A DNA stretch of 5,975 bases from Sedimentisphaerales bacterium (GTDB lineage: Bacteria; Planctomycetota; Phycisphaerae; Sedimentisphaerales; SG8-4): positions 1-5,975 of the forward strand of contig JAFGCA010000052.1 of assembly GCA_016932895.1 (NCBI GenBank), read 5' to 3'. Shown piece after piece: positions 5,846 through 5,975 of the stretch; position 1 is the first letter of the stretch, and every line of letters begins with the position of its first letter. Under the pieces are notes generated by a model. It was given only the letters and a program-made list of their open reading frames with translations, was not told the origin of the DNA and did not search any database. Made by a program: the position numbers and the translations under genes.

Positions 5846-5874
5846 TTGACAACGGCCCGGCCAGCGGGCATAAT
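5846..5874 (+). promoter_or_regulatory. Near-consensus sigma70-type promoter of the tRNA-Leu gene
   Basis: A perfect TTGACA (5846-5851), a 17-base spacer and CATAAT (5869-5874, 5 of 6). The start point would be about 5881, some ten bases before the mature tRNA 5' end. This is the strongest promoter in the window, as expected for a stable RNA gene. Confidence 0.8.
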
Positions 5875-5891
5875 TACCGTTCTATTTCGTC

Positions 5892-5975
5892 GCCGGAGTG
5901 GCGGAATTGGCAGACGCGCGGGATTCAAAATCCCGTCCTGGCAACAGGGTGAGGGTTCGAGTCCCTCCTCCGGCA
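5892..5975 (+). tRNA. tRNA-Leu (anticodon CAA)
   Basis: A class II tRNA that reads UUG codons. The acceptor stem GCCGGAG (5892-5898) pairs with CTCCGGC (5968-5974), followed by discriminator A at 5975. The D-arm has GCG/CGC with the GG of AATTGGC. The anticodon stem CGGGA/TCCCG (5919-5923, 5931-5935) closes the loop TTCAAAA with anticodon CAA at 5926-5928. A long variable arm CCTG-GCAA-CAGG is the mark of Leu/Ser/Tyr tRNAs. The T-arm is GAGGG-TTCGAGT-CCCTC (5951-5967). Discriminator A and the CAA anticodon settle leucine. The window ends at position 73, so whether CCA is encoded cannot be seen. A strong promoter precedes it directly. Confidence 0.97.

Noticed and set aside
5728..5952. Plus-strand frame running into the tRNA
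   Set aside because: It ends inside the tRNA-Leu gene and crosses its promoter.

Overview
The window is high-GC bacterial DNA with Shine-Dalgarno-led genes on both strands and one tRNA. Gene content and codon style would fit a free-living Gram-negative lineage such as Planctomycetota (Phycisphaerae-like), but this is a weak impression and no gene here is diagnostic of a phylum.

Layout. The left part (1-2377) has a glycan theme. The C-terminal end of an ATP-grasp enzyme overlaps by one base a WecA/TagO/MraY-family polyprenyl-phosphate sugar-1-phosphate transferase. Facing it, with only 11 bases between the stop codons, is a class I mannose-6-phosphate isomerase (manA). A 244-base divergent intergenic region (2378-2621) separates manA from glutamate 5-kinase (proB, first step of proline synthesis), which has a plausible promoter of its own. 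No proA follows. After proB comes a small three-helix membrane protein of unknown function. Immediately after that is a coding-like stretch of about 70 codons (4109-4324) in the next reading frame with no good start, best read as a frameshifted or truncated remnant.

The right part holds a short CPBP-family (CAAX protease/bacteriocin-processing-like) membrane protein on the minus strand. Its first catalytic motif is EQxxxR instead of EExxxR and its last motif lacks the Asn. Divergent from it is a flavin-reductase-like FMN-binding split-barrel protein. The window ends with a class II tRNA-Leu(CAA) behind a near-consensus sigma70-type promoter.

The ATP-grasp protein, the lipid-linked sugar transferase and ManA could cooperate in cell-surface polysaccharide synthesis: ManA feeds mannose-6-phosphate toward GDP-mannose, and the transferase starts a lipid-linked glycan. 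The other genes look like ordinary metabolic or unlinked loci. I see no CRISPR array, insertion sequence or clear mobile element. The oddest points are the degenerate CPBP motifs and the orphan coding-like segment after the three-helix protein.
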